Assembly (NCBI GenBank): GCA_001275005.1
Contig: JWZX01003082.1
Location: forward strand, 1-43,671
DNA: 43,671 bases
Reading direction: 5' to 3'
Source of the DNA: Chrysochromulina tobinii
Lineage: Eukaryota > Haptophyta > Prymnesiales > Chrysochromulinaceae
The notes beneath the pieces are model-generated. The model was not told the DNA's origin. It saw only the letters and a program-made list of their open reading frames with translations, and ran no database searches. The position numbers were made by a program, and so were the translations under genes. Below, piece by piece: positions 7,896 through 16,939 of the stretch (positions within the stretch are counted from its first letter, which is position 1; each line of letters begins with the position of its first letter).

Positions 7896-10800
7896 TCGGG
7901 GTCCCGGTCACCGTCGACATCCGCCGCGCCGCTGTCCGCCGCAGGAGCACCGGAAGCACCCTTGGCGTTGATGGAGGCCACCAGAGCCGCCATAGCGCTC
8001 GGCGGCTTGTCGTCGTCGCCAAAGTCGATGCAATCTTCAAAGTCGAGGGACTGCGGGGTTCGGAGGGCACGCCACGCGCGAGATCGCACGAGATCGCACG
8101 AGATCCTCAGCAGGTGATCGCGAGCGCCCAAATTAGGAAGGTGGGGGATAGGAGGAGACGGCACGCGCGGCGATGGCGGCGAGGCGGAGGGGAGCGAAGC
8201 GGTGGGGAGCGGGAGGGAAATGAGGCATCGGATAGGAGCGAAAGACTTAGATGCAATCCGCATCATCAGCGCGTTGTCGAGAGTTTAGGACGGATCGTCA
8301 TTTGCCAACCCATGGGCAATCCCAGGGTCTACACGCGAGGGCGGCGGCGCGGAAGGCGGCGAGGGGGGCAGGGCGGCGGCGGGCGAGGGCCAGCACGAGG
8401 CAGCTGGAATGGCCATCCGGGGCAATCTCAGCCAATCTCGTCCATCTCGGTCCATCTCCGCGCACACCTGGAGTACCCGGGGGAGTAGCTGTGGAAGGAT
8501 TGGGGCCACGTCCCCTTGCAACAACTCCGAGAGCTGGGCGAAGAAGCCGTAGCTGCGAGGGGGGCGATGGGGGCGGAGAGGCGAGGGTAGGGTGGGGGGT
8601 AGGGGTGAGTTCGGCGGTGTGAGCATCGAGAGGGCTTGGAAGCTGATGGTCCCCCGCTGGCAGCTCGCTACTGAGCAGCCAAGGGCAGCCAAGGCTAGGC
8701 GCCGCAAGCCCAAGCTGCTGCCAGGCCAGCTGATGTCAGGCCGCCGCCCAAGGGAGCCGAGGGGTGGCGCGCGGGTCCGAAATACAGGTGGGTATCGCGG
8801 TTATCGTCAGCGGATGATCTGTTTGGCTGAGACGATGGATTCGTCATTCCCGCGGGGGAAGGGGGCAGGGCAAGGGCGCCCGCGAGGCACTGCCTAGGAA
8901 CTGGCGAGGAGCTGGCTAGGAGCTGGCTAGGAAATGGCTAGGAAATGGCTAGGAACTGGCAGGGCGCTGCTGAGAGGGCCGTTGGAAAGGGGCCGAGGGC
9001 CGCGCACGTGTATTCACGAAGCTCTGGCAGATCCAGTTGCAAGCCCTCGAGCGCTGCAGCGGTCACCTCGGGCAGTACCGGTTCACAGACCTCACGCCCG
9101 ACCGCGAGGTTCATCAGTCCAATGCACTCGAGGGCGCGCGCACGCAGCGTCAGCTCGCCGGCGCCCGTCTGATGCAGCAACACTCGCACGAGAGAATAGA
9201 TCGTCTCAAAGTACGGCCGGAACTGCTTACCCGCGGACATGGCGACAGCGGCGAGGGCCGAGATGGCCATCTCCTGGGTGGCCCGCGTGGAGTCGCGAAG
9301 CAGTGCGGTGAGGCGCTCGAGTAACGGCTGCAAAAAGGGCACGATGTCGTCGCCTGCGAGGAGGTGGGGACGGGCGAGGGGTGAGGTGACCTCCTCCGTG
9401 CCCCTTCCTAATTAGGGTGATGTGCCTCTTCCTTATTAGGGTGAGGTGAGCTCTCCTGTCCCAGGGGGGGCGGGGGAGAGCGGGGAGCGAGATGGACTTG
9501 GGTCGGCCCTCCCTCTCCCGAATTAGGAAGGACTGGGGTCGGCCCTCCCTCTCCCTAATGAGGGTCGGCCCTAAGACAGGTGTAAGGTCTCCTCACGACG
9601 CGTGAACGAGCCACGTGGCCGCGGTAACGACCAGGCGGCTCGCCCACGGGGGTTCAGTTGCCAGTAGTCAAAGAGGTTACGGTGTCGTCATCGGGTCAGG
9701 GTGGCGGCACGGCGTCGTGCTGGGCGATGTGACGCACCCAAGTTTTCGCAGAAGCTCTCGAGGGCATAGCAACTCTTCTCCTTGACACGCTCCGTGGCGT
9801 CGTTGAGCACCTGGCAGAGGGAGACGCACTCAGGCGCACTCAGGCGCACTCAGGCGCACTCAGGCGCACTCAGGCGCACTCAGCCGTACTCAGCCGTATG
9901 CAGGGGCGCGTGCAGGGGCGCATCGCTCAGTCAAACCGCGTGTGCCCTCAGCTTGAGCGCAGAGGCTCGTCTCGGAGAGAAGATTAGTACGAAAGCTGTG
10001 TGTCGTCACCGCGATGCGGCCACGCCAGGGCGAGGGCAAGCAGCAGCCAGGGCCGCCGCAGCCAGGGCGAGGGCAACCCGCAGTGTGAAGGCGGGCGGCG
10101 GCGGGCGCAGGCAGTTACAGGTGCGGAGTTACATGTGCGCAGTCGCCATGGTCGCAGCAATCAGAGGCCATCCGAGGCCATCCGAGGCCATCCGAGGCCA
10201 TCCGAGGCCATCCGAGGCCATCCGAGGCCATCAGTGGAGCAAGCATCGCACCATGAAGATGTGCGGCAGGATCTCCTGGTAGTGCGAGATAATGTCCGGT
10301 TGCAGATAACATGCGAATTCACCGATGCAGATGCATGCGGCCTCGCGCACCGGCTGCGCTCCGTCACGACAGCCGGCGAATACGACAGGTAGGAGTGCAT
10401 CGAGCGCGTCGGCGTATGCCTCGGCGCAGCCTTCGGCGGTCATCGCGAGCGCCACAAGCACCGCCCGCCGCCACGCGAGGTGCTCGGAGCAGTGGTGCTG
10501 CCGAACCAGATCCAGGATCGCCGGTACCGCGTGCTTGGATGGGATACTCACGCCAAGCGTGTGGAAGACCTGCGCGGCGCGCCGGTGGACGGACACCTCG
10601 TCCTCGTCGTCCTCATCGTCCTCAATCGCACCCGAGGCGTCCGTAGTCGCACAGGCCTCGAGTAGGCGCATCGTCAGCGCCGGGACGAGCTTGTGCTTGA
10701 CGATCGTCTTCTTCTTATGAGCGAGCGCACAGCCCACGACGTTCAGAGCGACCACTCGTGTCTCAACCTCCATCGAGGGGGCGTTGGCGAGTGCGAGCGC

Positions 10801-11580
10801 GAGCTCGAGGATCGCGGGCAGGTGCGCGTTCACGAAGGTCGCCTGCGACTCGATCAGGTCGTACAGGATCTGGAACGCAAGAACTAGTGTCTCCTCGTCG
10901 CCCGAGGTCGCCGCTGCCTTGCACAGCTCGAGCAAGGGCGGGATCAGAGGCTTGATGACGCGCGCGTCGACCTCCTGGTCGACGACGCCGCACCACGCGC
11001 TCACCGCCTTGAGCGCGGCGCGACGCACCGGCGGGTTCGCATGGTCCGCGAGCAGAGCCTGCAGCGTCGCGGCAAGCATCGGGAAGTGAGGCCGCAGGGT
11101 CGACTCGACAACCTCATCGGACTCGAGCAAGGCGCTGAGCAGGACCATCGCGAGCTCACGGTGCTCGGCGGTCGCGCTCTGCGCGCACTGCGAGAGGAAG
11201 GCGAGCAGCTCGGACCACTCGCCGCGCGGGAGGGCGTACCGCGCGATCACGCCCGCGACCGACGTGATGCTGCGCCGCACCGCCCGCTCGGGCTCTATGG
11301 GCAGCCGCGCGAGCAGCACGGCCTGGAGCTGCGCGCGCACGGCCACGTCTAGCTTGGGCCAGTGTGCCGTGATGCGCCGGCGCACGAGAACCGCCGCGAG
11401 CTGCCGGACCTGAGGGAGCGATGAGTGCTGAATCTGCGCGAAGAGGTCGACGACGAACTGCGGCTGGCCGAGCGCGCGCCGGAGCGCCTCCTCCGACTCG
11501 CGGATGGCCTCGGTGCCTGGAGTGAGCAGTTGGCCGAGCAGGCGCTCGAGCTCGGAGGGGTCCACGAGTGGCTGCGACAT
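6049..11580 (-). CDS. Importin-4 / Kap123-like importin-beta karyopherin, seven exons
   Basis: Nuclear import receptor; known family members carry ribosomal proteins and histones H3/H4 through nuclear pores. Exons in coding order: 11580-10252, 9810-9738, 9353-9008, 8552-8468, 8050-7679, 7450-6860, 6576-6049. They sum to 3,324 bases, 1,107 residues, close to animal importin-4 and yeast Kap123. Residues about 23-80 form the importin-beta N-terminal domain (EEALRRALGQP, VRQLAAVLVRRRI); the remainder is HEAT repeats. The order SCYALESFCENLG, REYTYGFFAQL and ATFCLGILGQFGG follows importin-4. Exon 5 encodes an Asp-rich acidic loop (GTC/GAC repeats) and exon 6 a second acidic segment, positions where importin-4 is also acidic. 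All introns are GT-AG, mostly with GTGCG-like donors. Start is the ATG at 11580 (MSQPLVDPSELE), because upstream in-frame sequence is Pro-rich and not conserved-looking. Confidence 0.92.
6629..6648. repeat. GA dinucleotide repeat in importin intron 6
   Basis: A short GAGAGA tract on the plus strand (a CT tract on the coding strand) lies within the last importin intron (6577-6859). In the sense direction it adds pyrimidine-rich sequence upstream of the acceptor at 6577. Confidence 0.7.
8893..8960 (-). repeat. About 10-bp minisatellite in importin intron 3
   Basis: Tandem units of the TGGCTAGGAA / TGGCTAGGAGC type (plus-strand reading) lie in the 455-base intron 8553-9007. On the coding strand each unit contains CCTAGCCA. 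Confidence 0.85.
9824..9898 (-). repeat. 10-bp minisatellite A in importin intron 1 (sense unit GAGTGCGCCT)
   Basis: Six or seven near-perfect 10-base units (plus strand AGGCGCACTC) lie just upstream, in the gene's direction, of the intron 1 acceptor, in the 441-base intron 9811-10251. The sense-strand core GAGTGC matches the core of the transporter intron array. Confidence 0.9.
10161..10232 (-). repeat. 10-bp minisatellite B in importin intron 1 (plus-strand unit GAGGCCATCC)
   Basis: Seven near-perfect 10-base units close to the donor end of the same importin intron. One intron therefore carries two unrelated decamer arrays, one near each end. Confidence 0.9.
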
Positions 11581-12021
11581 CGGAGTCGATCGCCCTTTCG
11601 AGGTACGTCGCCGCCCGAAAGTTCCGGACGAAACGCGCCGTTTTGGTCCCCCGCATGCAATTGGGGGAGGGGGGGGGGGAGGGGATTTTGTAGGGAGGTG
11701 CGACATCGATCACCCCCACGGTGCCCCTCGCACCGCGAACGGGCGTGGCCAGATGCGCCCCCAGCCAACATCACGGAACCGAGACACGCGCTCTCACCGC
11801 TCTCACTCTCACCGCTGTCAGCGCTGTCATGTGAAGTAACCGCTGTCAGCGCTGTCAGCGCTGTCCCGTCATCTCAGTCGAGGCCGAGGTCGTCGACAAG
11901 CGTCCCATCCGGCAGGTCGTTGACGGCCACCGGCGGCGCGACGGCCACCGGCGGTGCGATGACCACCGGCGGCGCCGCCGTGCACACGCACCGGCTAAGG
12001 TTATCATGGACGCCCGTCTGC
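11581..12021. other. Upstream region of the importin gene
   Basis: No TATA box is seen near the importin start. The region contains a G-run (about 11665-11685) and short interspersed repeats of CGCTGTCAG (about 11813-11870). No gene is supported. Confidence 0.4.
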
Positions 12022-12939
12022 TCACGCAGCGAGGTGATGAGGAAGCGGTAGGCAGCCGGGTAGAGCGGGGCAGCCGTGGCATGCATCTTGTTGTACAGAC
12101 CGTGGCTGTGCGGGAGGGGAGCGGGGCATGCTGGTCGTCAGTGCATGGGGTGCGGGGCGAGGCGTTCGGCCGGGAGCGCCGTACCGAAGGGGCACACTCT
12201 TGCAGGGAAGGAGGAGGGTGTCACCACCCTGGCGGGCGGGGTCAGTCATCCAGGATTGGATCAGCGCTGTCGCAGGCGCGAACGACGACTGGCCGACGGC
12301 GGTCTGCAGCGTGGCAATAAAGTTGGAGCGAGTGGCCGCGACTTGAAACACTTTTCGCACTGCGCCCACGAGGAGATTTCCAGCTTGCGTGGCGGGCCCG
12401 CGGCACCGAACTTCGGCACCGGACAGGTGGCGTCGGCGATCAAGGGGAGGGTGGTGCAGGCGGTGGCGGAGGAGGTGGCGCCAGAGGTGGCGGCAGAGGC
12501 ACGTGTAAATGTTCTGTGGGTGGTGGTGGTCAGGGCGGCGGCGGTGGACGATGTCTGCAATCTCCATGGGCGCTTCGTCGCCAGGATCTGCCTCGGCGTG
12601 GTCCTCCATCGGGGAGGCGGCGATGGTGGCGGTGGAGAGGGCAGAGGCGGCGACGGAGTGGAGGGCGGGGGCGGCGATGGTGGAGGTGGAGGGATCGGCG
12701 ACGGTGGATGGATACATTTCCATAGCGACCATCAGGGACGTGCTCGCCACCTCGGATAGTGCAATAGTAGTAAGGGCATCTGCAAGCCCTGCATCAAGAT
12801 TGTGACCCGAATCCAGCAGCCGTCGAGCTTCTGCAAGCTCGAGGTCTGCTGCAGGTGCCATGACAGCACGAGAAAATGAATGACTAGAGCCAGCATCTTC
12901 TAATGCTTTTGTTACATAAAATTGAGTTGTTGTGGCCAC
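12022..12939 (-). other. Uncertain ORF beside the helicase fragment, with CW-finger-like remnant
   Basis: A 305-residue open frame, probably only partly coding. Its N-terminal third (MATTTQFYVTKALED onwards, Ala/Ser/Thr-rich) and a later part (about 12240-12400) look protein-like, but the middle is His/Arg-rich and resembles a shadow frame. In a different minus frame, 12342-12368 encodes WAQCEKCFK followed by SRPL, close to the W-x-Q-C-x2-C-x-K core of CW-type zinc fingers, but the later cysteines expected of that fold are not evident. This may be decayed exons of one gene continuing from the helicase fragment. No function is assigned. Confidence 0.25.
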
Positions 12940-13360
12940 TGTTGCAAATTATCCGATAACGGTCGAGAGAAGCGAGATAATGAGGGTACATGTATGGAGA
13001 CGTTCCAGCTCCCAGGTGGAAGTATTGATCGAGACCCACAGTGGTAGAATCGATAGGTGCCCATGTGGGGTCCACCCACTTGAAAAACTCGTTGGCCTCG
13101 CGCTCCAGGTCAAAGCAGAGCGACCGCCACGGCACCACGATGAGGCCGAGCGCGGGCAGCGAGCAGCCAGGCCCGCTGCCCGCAAGCGTCTCCAGGTACG
13201 CGTTCACCATCGGGATCAGCATGCTCAGCGTCTTACCCGAGCCCGTCGGCTGATGGGAGAGCACGTCTGAGTACTTCGCCTGGGGCTGGGCCAGGAGCGT
13301 CTCGATCTGCCCTTGGCGCAGCACGTGAGGAGCGAGGCGCTGCCACCGCGTCGGCAGCCG
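12884..13360 (-). pseudogene. RecQ-like superfamily-2 helicase, truncated fragment
   Basis: The minus strand encodes an ATP-binding helicase start: a motif-0-like LRQGQIETLL, a P-loop HQPTGSGKTLS (about 13224-13256), then GLIVVPWRSL, which corresponds to motif Ia of RecQ-like enzymes. After FDLEREANEFFKW the similarity fades, and no DEAH box or helicase C domain follows before the stop at 12884. Upstream in the gene's direction the frame runs into tandem duplications, so the true start is not visible. The downstream part (about 12760-13060) is noticeably AT-richer than its surroundings. It could be a decayed copy of a mobile or foreign helicase, or an exon of a split gene; the missing catalytic motifs favour decay. 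Confidence 0.45.
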
Positions 13361-13371
13361 GGCTGGCGACG

Positions 13372-13596
13372 ACGCTGCCGGGGCACGAGCACAAAGGGAT
13401 GAGGGGGCACAGGGTGAGGGCGTGCGCGCACGGAGCAACTAGCGTGACGGAGCGCCCGCGGGTGTCGAGCGGCTGGGCGCGCAACGCTGCCGGGGCACGA
13501 GCACAAAGGGATGAGGGGGCACAGGGTGAGGGCGTGCGCGCACGGAGCAACTAGCGTGACGGAGCGCCCGCGGGTGTCGAGCGGCTGGGCGCGCAC
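13372..13596. repeat. 112-bp tandem duplication
   Basis: A unit containing GCACAAAGGGATGAGGGGGC occurs twice with a 112-base period (for example at 13389 and 13501), with almost no differences. The period is not a multiple of three, so duplication shifts any reading frame through it. This suggests non-coding or decayed sequence. Confidence 0.9.
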
Positions 13597-13607
13597 CGCC
13601 CGCGTCG

Positions 13608-13709
13608 GCCGCATCCGGCTGCATGCTCCTCGGTGCTTGCAAGAGCTCGTCCACGAGGGCCGCATCCGGCTGCATGCTCCTCGGTGCTTGCAAGCGCTCG
13701 TCCACGAGG
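13608..13709. repeat. 51-bp tandem duplication
   Basis: Two units of 51 bases (GCCGCATCCGGCTGCATGCT onward) directly follow the 112-bp duplication. The period is 17 codons and a minus frame reads through as a Gln/Ala/Pro/Met-rich peptide. No family is recognised. Confidence 0.85.
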
Positions 13710-13968
13710 GCGTCCCTGGAGCGCCCTCCGCGCGTGGAGGGGCGACCGCGAGCTCACCCTAGGGCAATCGACCGGAATCGAGGCATGTGGCGGACAGGAT
13801 GCGGGCCTCGGCAAGGGCTGGGCCCAAAAGCGTGCGCACCGCGGGGGCCGCGCGCGCGCCGAAGAGGTATGCACGAGGCTTCCCTGGACATTTTGCCGGC
13901 GCCTCCCAGGCGCCCCTGATGAGGGATGTAATTGCGCCTCAGCAGCACGATAAACGTCTCTCTGATTC

Positions 13969-16512
13969 ATGGTACACGGCACTAAACGTGCCCGCGAAGG
14001 CACCTTCAAAGCGCCACTGCTGCAGAAATGCTTCAAGGTCGGCGACCTCGTCGAGGCCATGTACAGCGATGGCTGCTGGGTCCCCGGCAAGGTCATGGCC
14101 ACACGCGCGCGCCACGTGCTCGTGCAGTACGAAAAAGAACAAGCCGAGCTTTCTTCGCCGGAGCAGTTTGGCCCTCGGCACATCTGCTACGAGAACGAGA
14201 CGCCTCGCGACGTTGCACGCACGACCGGCGTGCCCGTCTCTGTGCTCCTCGCACTCAACTTGAACCGCTACCCGGGTCTTGTCGCCACGTCCAAGCTTCG
14301 CGAGAGCACGTTTCTTGTGCTGCCGGAGTTGCACGTGTGCGGTGACAAGGATACGCCGCGCATCGTTGCCGAGCGCTTCGGCCGTGATCTCGACACGCTT
14401 CTCCAGCAGAATGCGCCCACCGTGCCTGCGCTCCAAACGGACTCGATCCTATCCGAGGGCAGCGTGCTCGTGCTACCCCCCCCGGCCGAAGAAATGCAGA
14501 CGAGCGCGGTGAGTGCCGGTGACACGCTGCCCCCTCAGCTGGGCGTGATGGTCGAGGTGGACGACGCGCTCGTCTGCCGCCATCATCCGAGTGGCTCTCG
14601 TGGCCGAGGCTCCGCAGGCACGCGGTGGCACTTGGCGGAGGTCAAGCGGCTTCTGCCGTACAGCCGCTTCGCGGTGGTGCTGCGTCCGCTCGACCAGGAG
14701 CGCCGTACCGGTACCGCGCTCGGCCAGGAGCAAGAGACAGCCGACGTGGAGATCGACGCCCTCGGGCTCGACGGTGAAGGCCGGGAGTGGCGGCGGGTCG
14801 CGAGCGGTGGCGCGACGGCGATTGGACGACTCGCCGAGGTCGGTTGTGTTCTCGATGTGGGGAGCGAGGTGGAGGTAGAGGTGGGCGACAAGGAGCGCGC
14901 CCGATGGCGCAGCTCGGAGGTGCGCGCGCTCTTGAGCAGTGGCCGGTTCTTGGTGTGCGTCGACGGCGATGAGGACTTCATCGAAGAGTTTGGGCCCGAC
15001 GACGAGGGCGTCGAGTGGCGACGAAAGCCGGCGAGGCTGCCGCCGGATCGCTGTGCCTCCGAATGGACGGTGCATGAATTGGTGAGACCGCGGCTGCCGA
15101 GTGCGCCGGACGACTTTTTGCATGCCGTGCCGCCGCCGACGACAGTTCAAGTGTGGCAGGACGATGGTTGGTGGCGCGCGCAGTACTTTGGAGTGGCGGC
15201 ATCCAAGGCCGACCCCATCACCTCAGAGAGGCCGATGCCTGCGCCAGCGGAGCAAGAGACCTTCTTGTGCGCCATCCTAAAGATGGGGCAGCGCGCCGTT
15301 GTGCTGCGTGTCACCGCGCCGCGCATTCGCCCAGATCTGGTGTGGCAGCGGGAAGGCTGGGCTGCGGCCTCGCCGCCGAAGCAACTGCTCATCCCTTTGG
15401 CAGCGGCCACGGGGCCATCAGACGTACCCGATGCTCCGATAGCGCCCATCACGGCGCCCCTGAAGGCCGCGGCTGGCGCACGCGGCTGGCGCACGCGGCT
15501 CACGCTCCTTGCAAGTGCCGCCCCTGCCGGGAGGCTCCGTCGCGCCCGATGGGCGCGCCCCTCGAATCTGCAGCTCGCCCCAGCAGCGGATCTTGAGCCG
15601 AAGTTATGGGCGGGTGCCTCCGAGCAAGGGTGGCTTGTCGTCGAGGCGAGGGGCGGCAAGGATGGGCAGATGCACTACTTCGCGCCCGCTCGTCCGACAA
15701 GCGAGATGCCCCGGGACAGCTTCCACGTGGACGAATCACTCGCCCCAGGTTGCCAGGTGTATGCGCTGGCGTCGCAAGAGATGCAGGCAGCGGAGGCAGC
15801 GGGGAACGAAAGTGTGGGCATGCTCTCAGCGAACGCCGTACTTGGATTGGCCGACGCTGTCGAAGCTCAGCTGCCTAATGTGGCAGGTCCAGGGGCGGTT
15901 GTGGAAGCCCAGCTGGCGGACGTCCTTTATCGAGGCGGCTGGTGGGACGGGACGGTGGAGGAGTGCGGGCTCGGCGGAGCCGTGGTCCGCACGCACACCT
16001 TCTCCAAGAGCGAGCGTGCGGGCTCGACCGAGCAGCTGGCCGTGACGGTGCCCTGGAGTCAACTGCGACTCCCGGCGCCCTCGGCCACGCTGGAGGAGCT
16101 CGCACGGCCAGGCGGTGCCGTGGAGTTATGGTGGGAGGGAGCCTGGTGGGAGGCGACCATCTTGATGATGGTGCCGCCTAGCATCGCAACGCCCCGTGAG
16201 CCAAGCTGGACAGACAACCACAGCTATGAGGATGGCAGCAGCGACGGCGGTAAGAGCTTCTCTGGCGACGACGGCGGCGGGTACAGCACAGGCGGCGACA
16301 GTAGTGACGACGGTGGCGGCCTCGAAAGCGAGGACACCGACAGCAAGGACGACGGTGCTGACGACGACGCTGACGATGACGGCTGCGAGAGCGGCGACGA
16401 CGGCGTCGAAAGCACTCTCTCACAACCCACGATGCCACTCGTGATTGTCACCCGGGACGCGCCGATGCCCAGCAGACACTTCGTACCCCTCTCACAGCTG
16501 CGACCTGGCTAA
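13969..16512 (+). CDS. LysM plus multiple Tudor/Agenet-like domain protein
   Basis: An 847-residue single-exon protein. Residues about 21-75 (KVGDLVEAMYSDGCWVPGKV) resemble a plant Agenet/Tudor module. Two LysM-like repeats follow: about 72-119 (YENETPRDVARTTGV ... FLVLPEL) and 122-171 (GDKDTPRIVAERFGR ... VLVLPPP). Further Tudor-like strands with a paired aromatic core occur near 298 (EVEVEVGDKERARW), 393 (VQVWQDDGWWRAQY), 643 (AQLADVLYRGGWWDG) and 716 (VELWWEGAWWEATI). The tail (about 742-825) is Asp/Ser/Gly-rich and acidic. There is no signal peptide and the N-terminus holds KRAR, so an intracellular, perhaps chromatin or RNA role is more likely than sugar binding outside the cell. LysM joined to Agenet-like modules is unusual. 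Start is ATG; a weak GATAAA lies 20 bases upstream. Confidence 0.75.
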   Translation: MVHGTKRAREGTFKAPLLQKCFKVGDLVEAMYSDGCWVPGKVMATRARHVLVQYEKEQAELSSPEQFGPRHICYENETPRDVARTTGVPVSVLLALNLNRYPGLVATSKLRESTFLVLPELHVCGDKDTPRIVAERFGRDLDTLLQQNAPTVPALQTDSILSEGSVLVLPPPAEEMQTSAVSAGDTLPPQLGVMVEVDDALVCRHHPSGSRGRGSAGTRWHLAEVKRLLPYSRFAVVLRPLDQERRTGTALGQEQETADVEIDALGLDGEGREWRRVASGGATAIGRLAEVGCVLDVGSEVEVEVGDKERARWRSSEVRALLSSGRFLVCVDGDEDFIEEFGPDDEGVEWRRKPARLPPDRCASEWTVHELVRPRLPSAPDDFLHAVPPPTTVQVWQDDGWWRAQYFGVAASKADPITSERPMPAPAEQETFLCAILKMGQRAVVLRVTAPRIRPDLVWQREGWAAASPPKQLLIPLAAATGPSDVPDAPIAPITAPLKAAAGARGWRTRLTLLASAAPAGRLRRARWARPSNLQLAPAADLEPKLWAGASEQGWLVVEARGGKDGQMHYFAPARPTSEMPRDSFHVDESLAPGCQVYALASQEMQAAEAAGNESVGMLSANAVLGLADAVEAQLPNVAGPGAVVEAQLADVLYRGGWWDGTVEECGLGGAVVRTHTFSKSERAGSTEQLAVTVPWSQLRLPAPSATLEELARPGGAVELWWEGAWWEATILMMVPPSIATPREPSWTDNHSYEDGSSDGGKSFSGDDGGGYSTGGDSSDDGGGLESEDTDSKDDGADDDADDDGCESGDDGVESTLSQPTMPLVIVTRDAPMPSRHFVPLSQLRPG

Positions 16513-16939
16513 CGGGCACGAGCGGTGACAGGCGCCTCAACAATGTCTCAGCCCATCAGATGACCACTACTCGTTCACGATACCGGTACTCGGCACAGCC
16601 GGAGCGTCGGGTTCGGGTTGGTGCGGCGGTGGCGACTCCACTTTTTATCCGTGTTTGCCAAGATCGCCTCGGATTATCGTTCGAAGGCTGGTTGACATGA
16701 TTGATACTGGAGCGAGGCAGTCGACATGATGCTCTTTGATTCCCTGGTATAAACTTATACGGTGGTGGTTCGACTCATGAAAATCGAAAACTTGTCAAGT
16801 AAGAGCACCGGCGGTGCTGTGTATACACAGTGCACGTCCGCCGCACGAGAGCAGAGTGCGACTGACCGGTGAGCCTCCAAAGAATGCGCTCCACGGGCTG
16901 AAAGGCTCCACCGTCCACGCCAGGCTCGAGGCTGCAGGC
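16513..16939. other. Intergenic region with an orphan TATA box and short ORF
   Basis: This lies between the LysM/Tudor gene and the cyclophilin stop codon. A TATAAA (16748-16753) is followed 29 bases later by an ATG (16777) opening a 31-codon frame, with a GTAAGAG splice-donor-like sequence at 16799. The same TATA-to-ATG spacing occurs at three supported gene starts, so a short or split plus-strand gene is possible, but no continuation is recognised and downstream sequence is antisense to cyclophilin. The palindrome TACCGGTA lies at 16581-16588. Confidence 0.35.

Noticed and set aside
7487-8488. Plus-strand 333-codon open frame
   Set aside because: It is antisense to importin exons 4 and 5 and their introns, and is dominated by a poly-Val stretch that is the reverse of the importin Asp run.
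9782-10282. Plus-strand ORF rich in repeated peptides
   Set aside because: It reads through the two decamer arrays of importin intron 1 on the wrong strand; the peptide repeats reflect the minisatellites.
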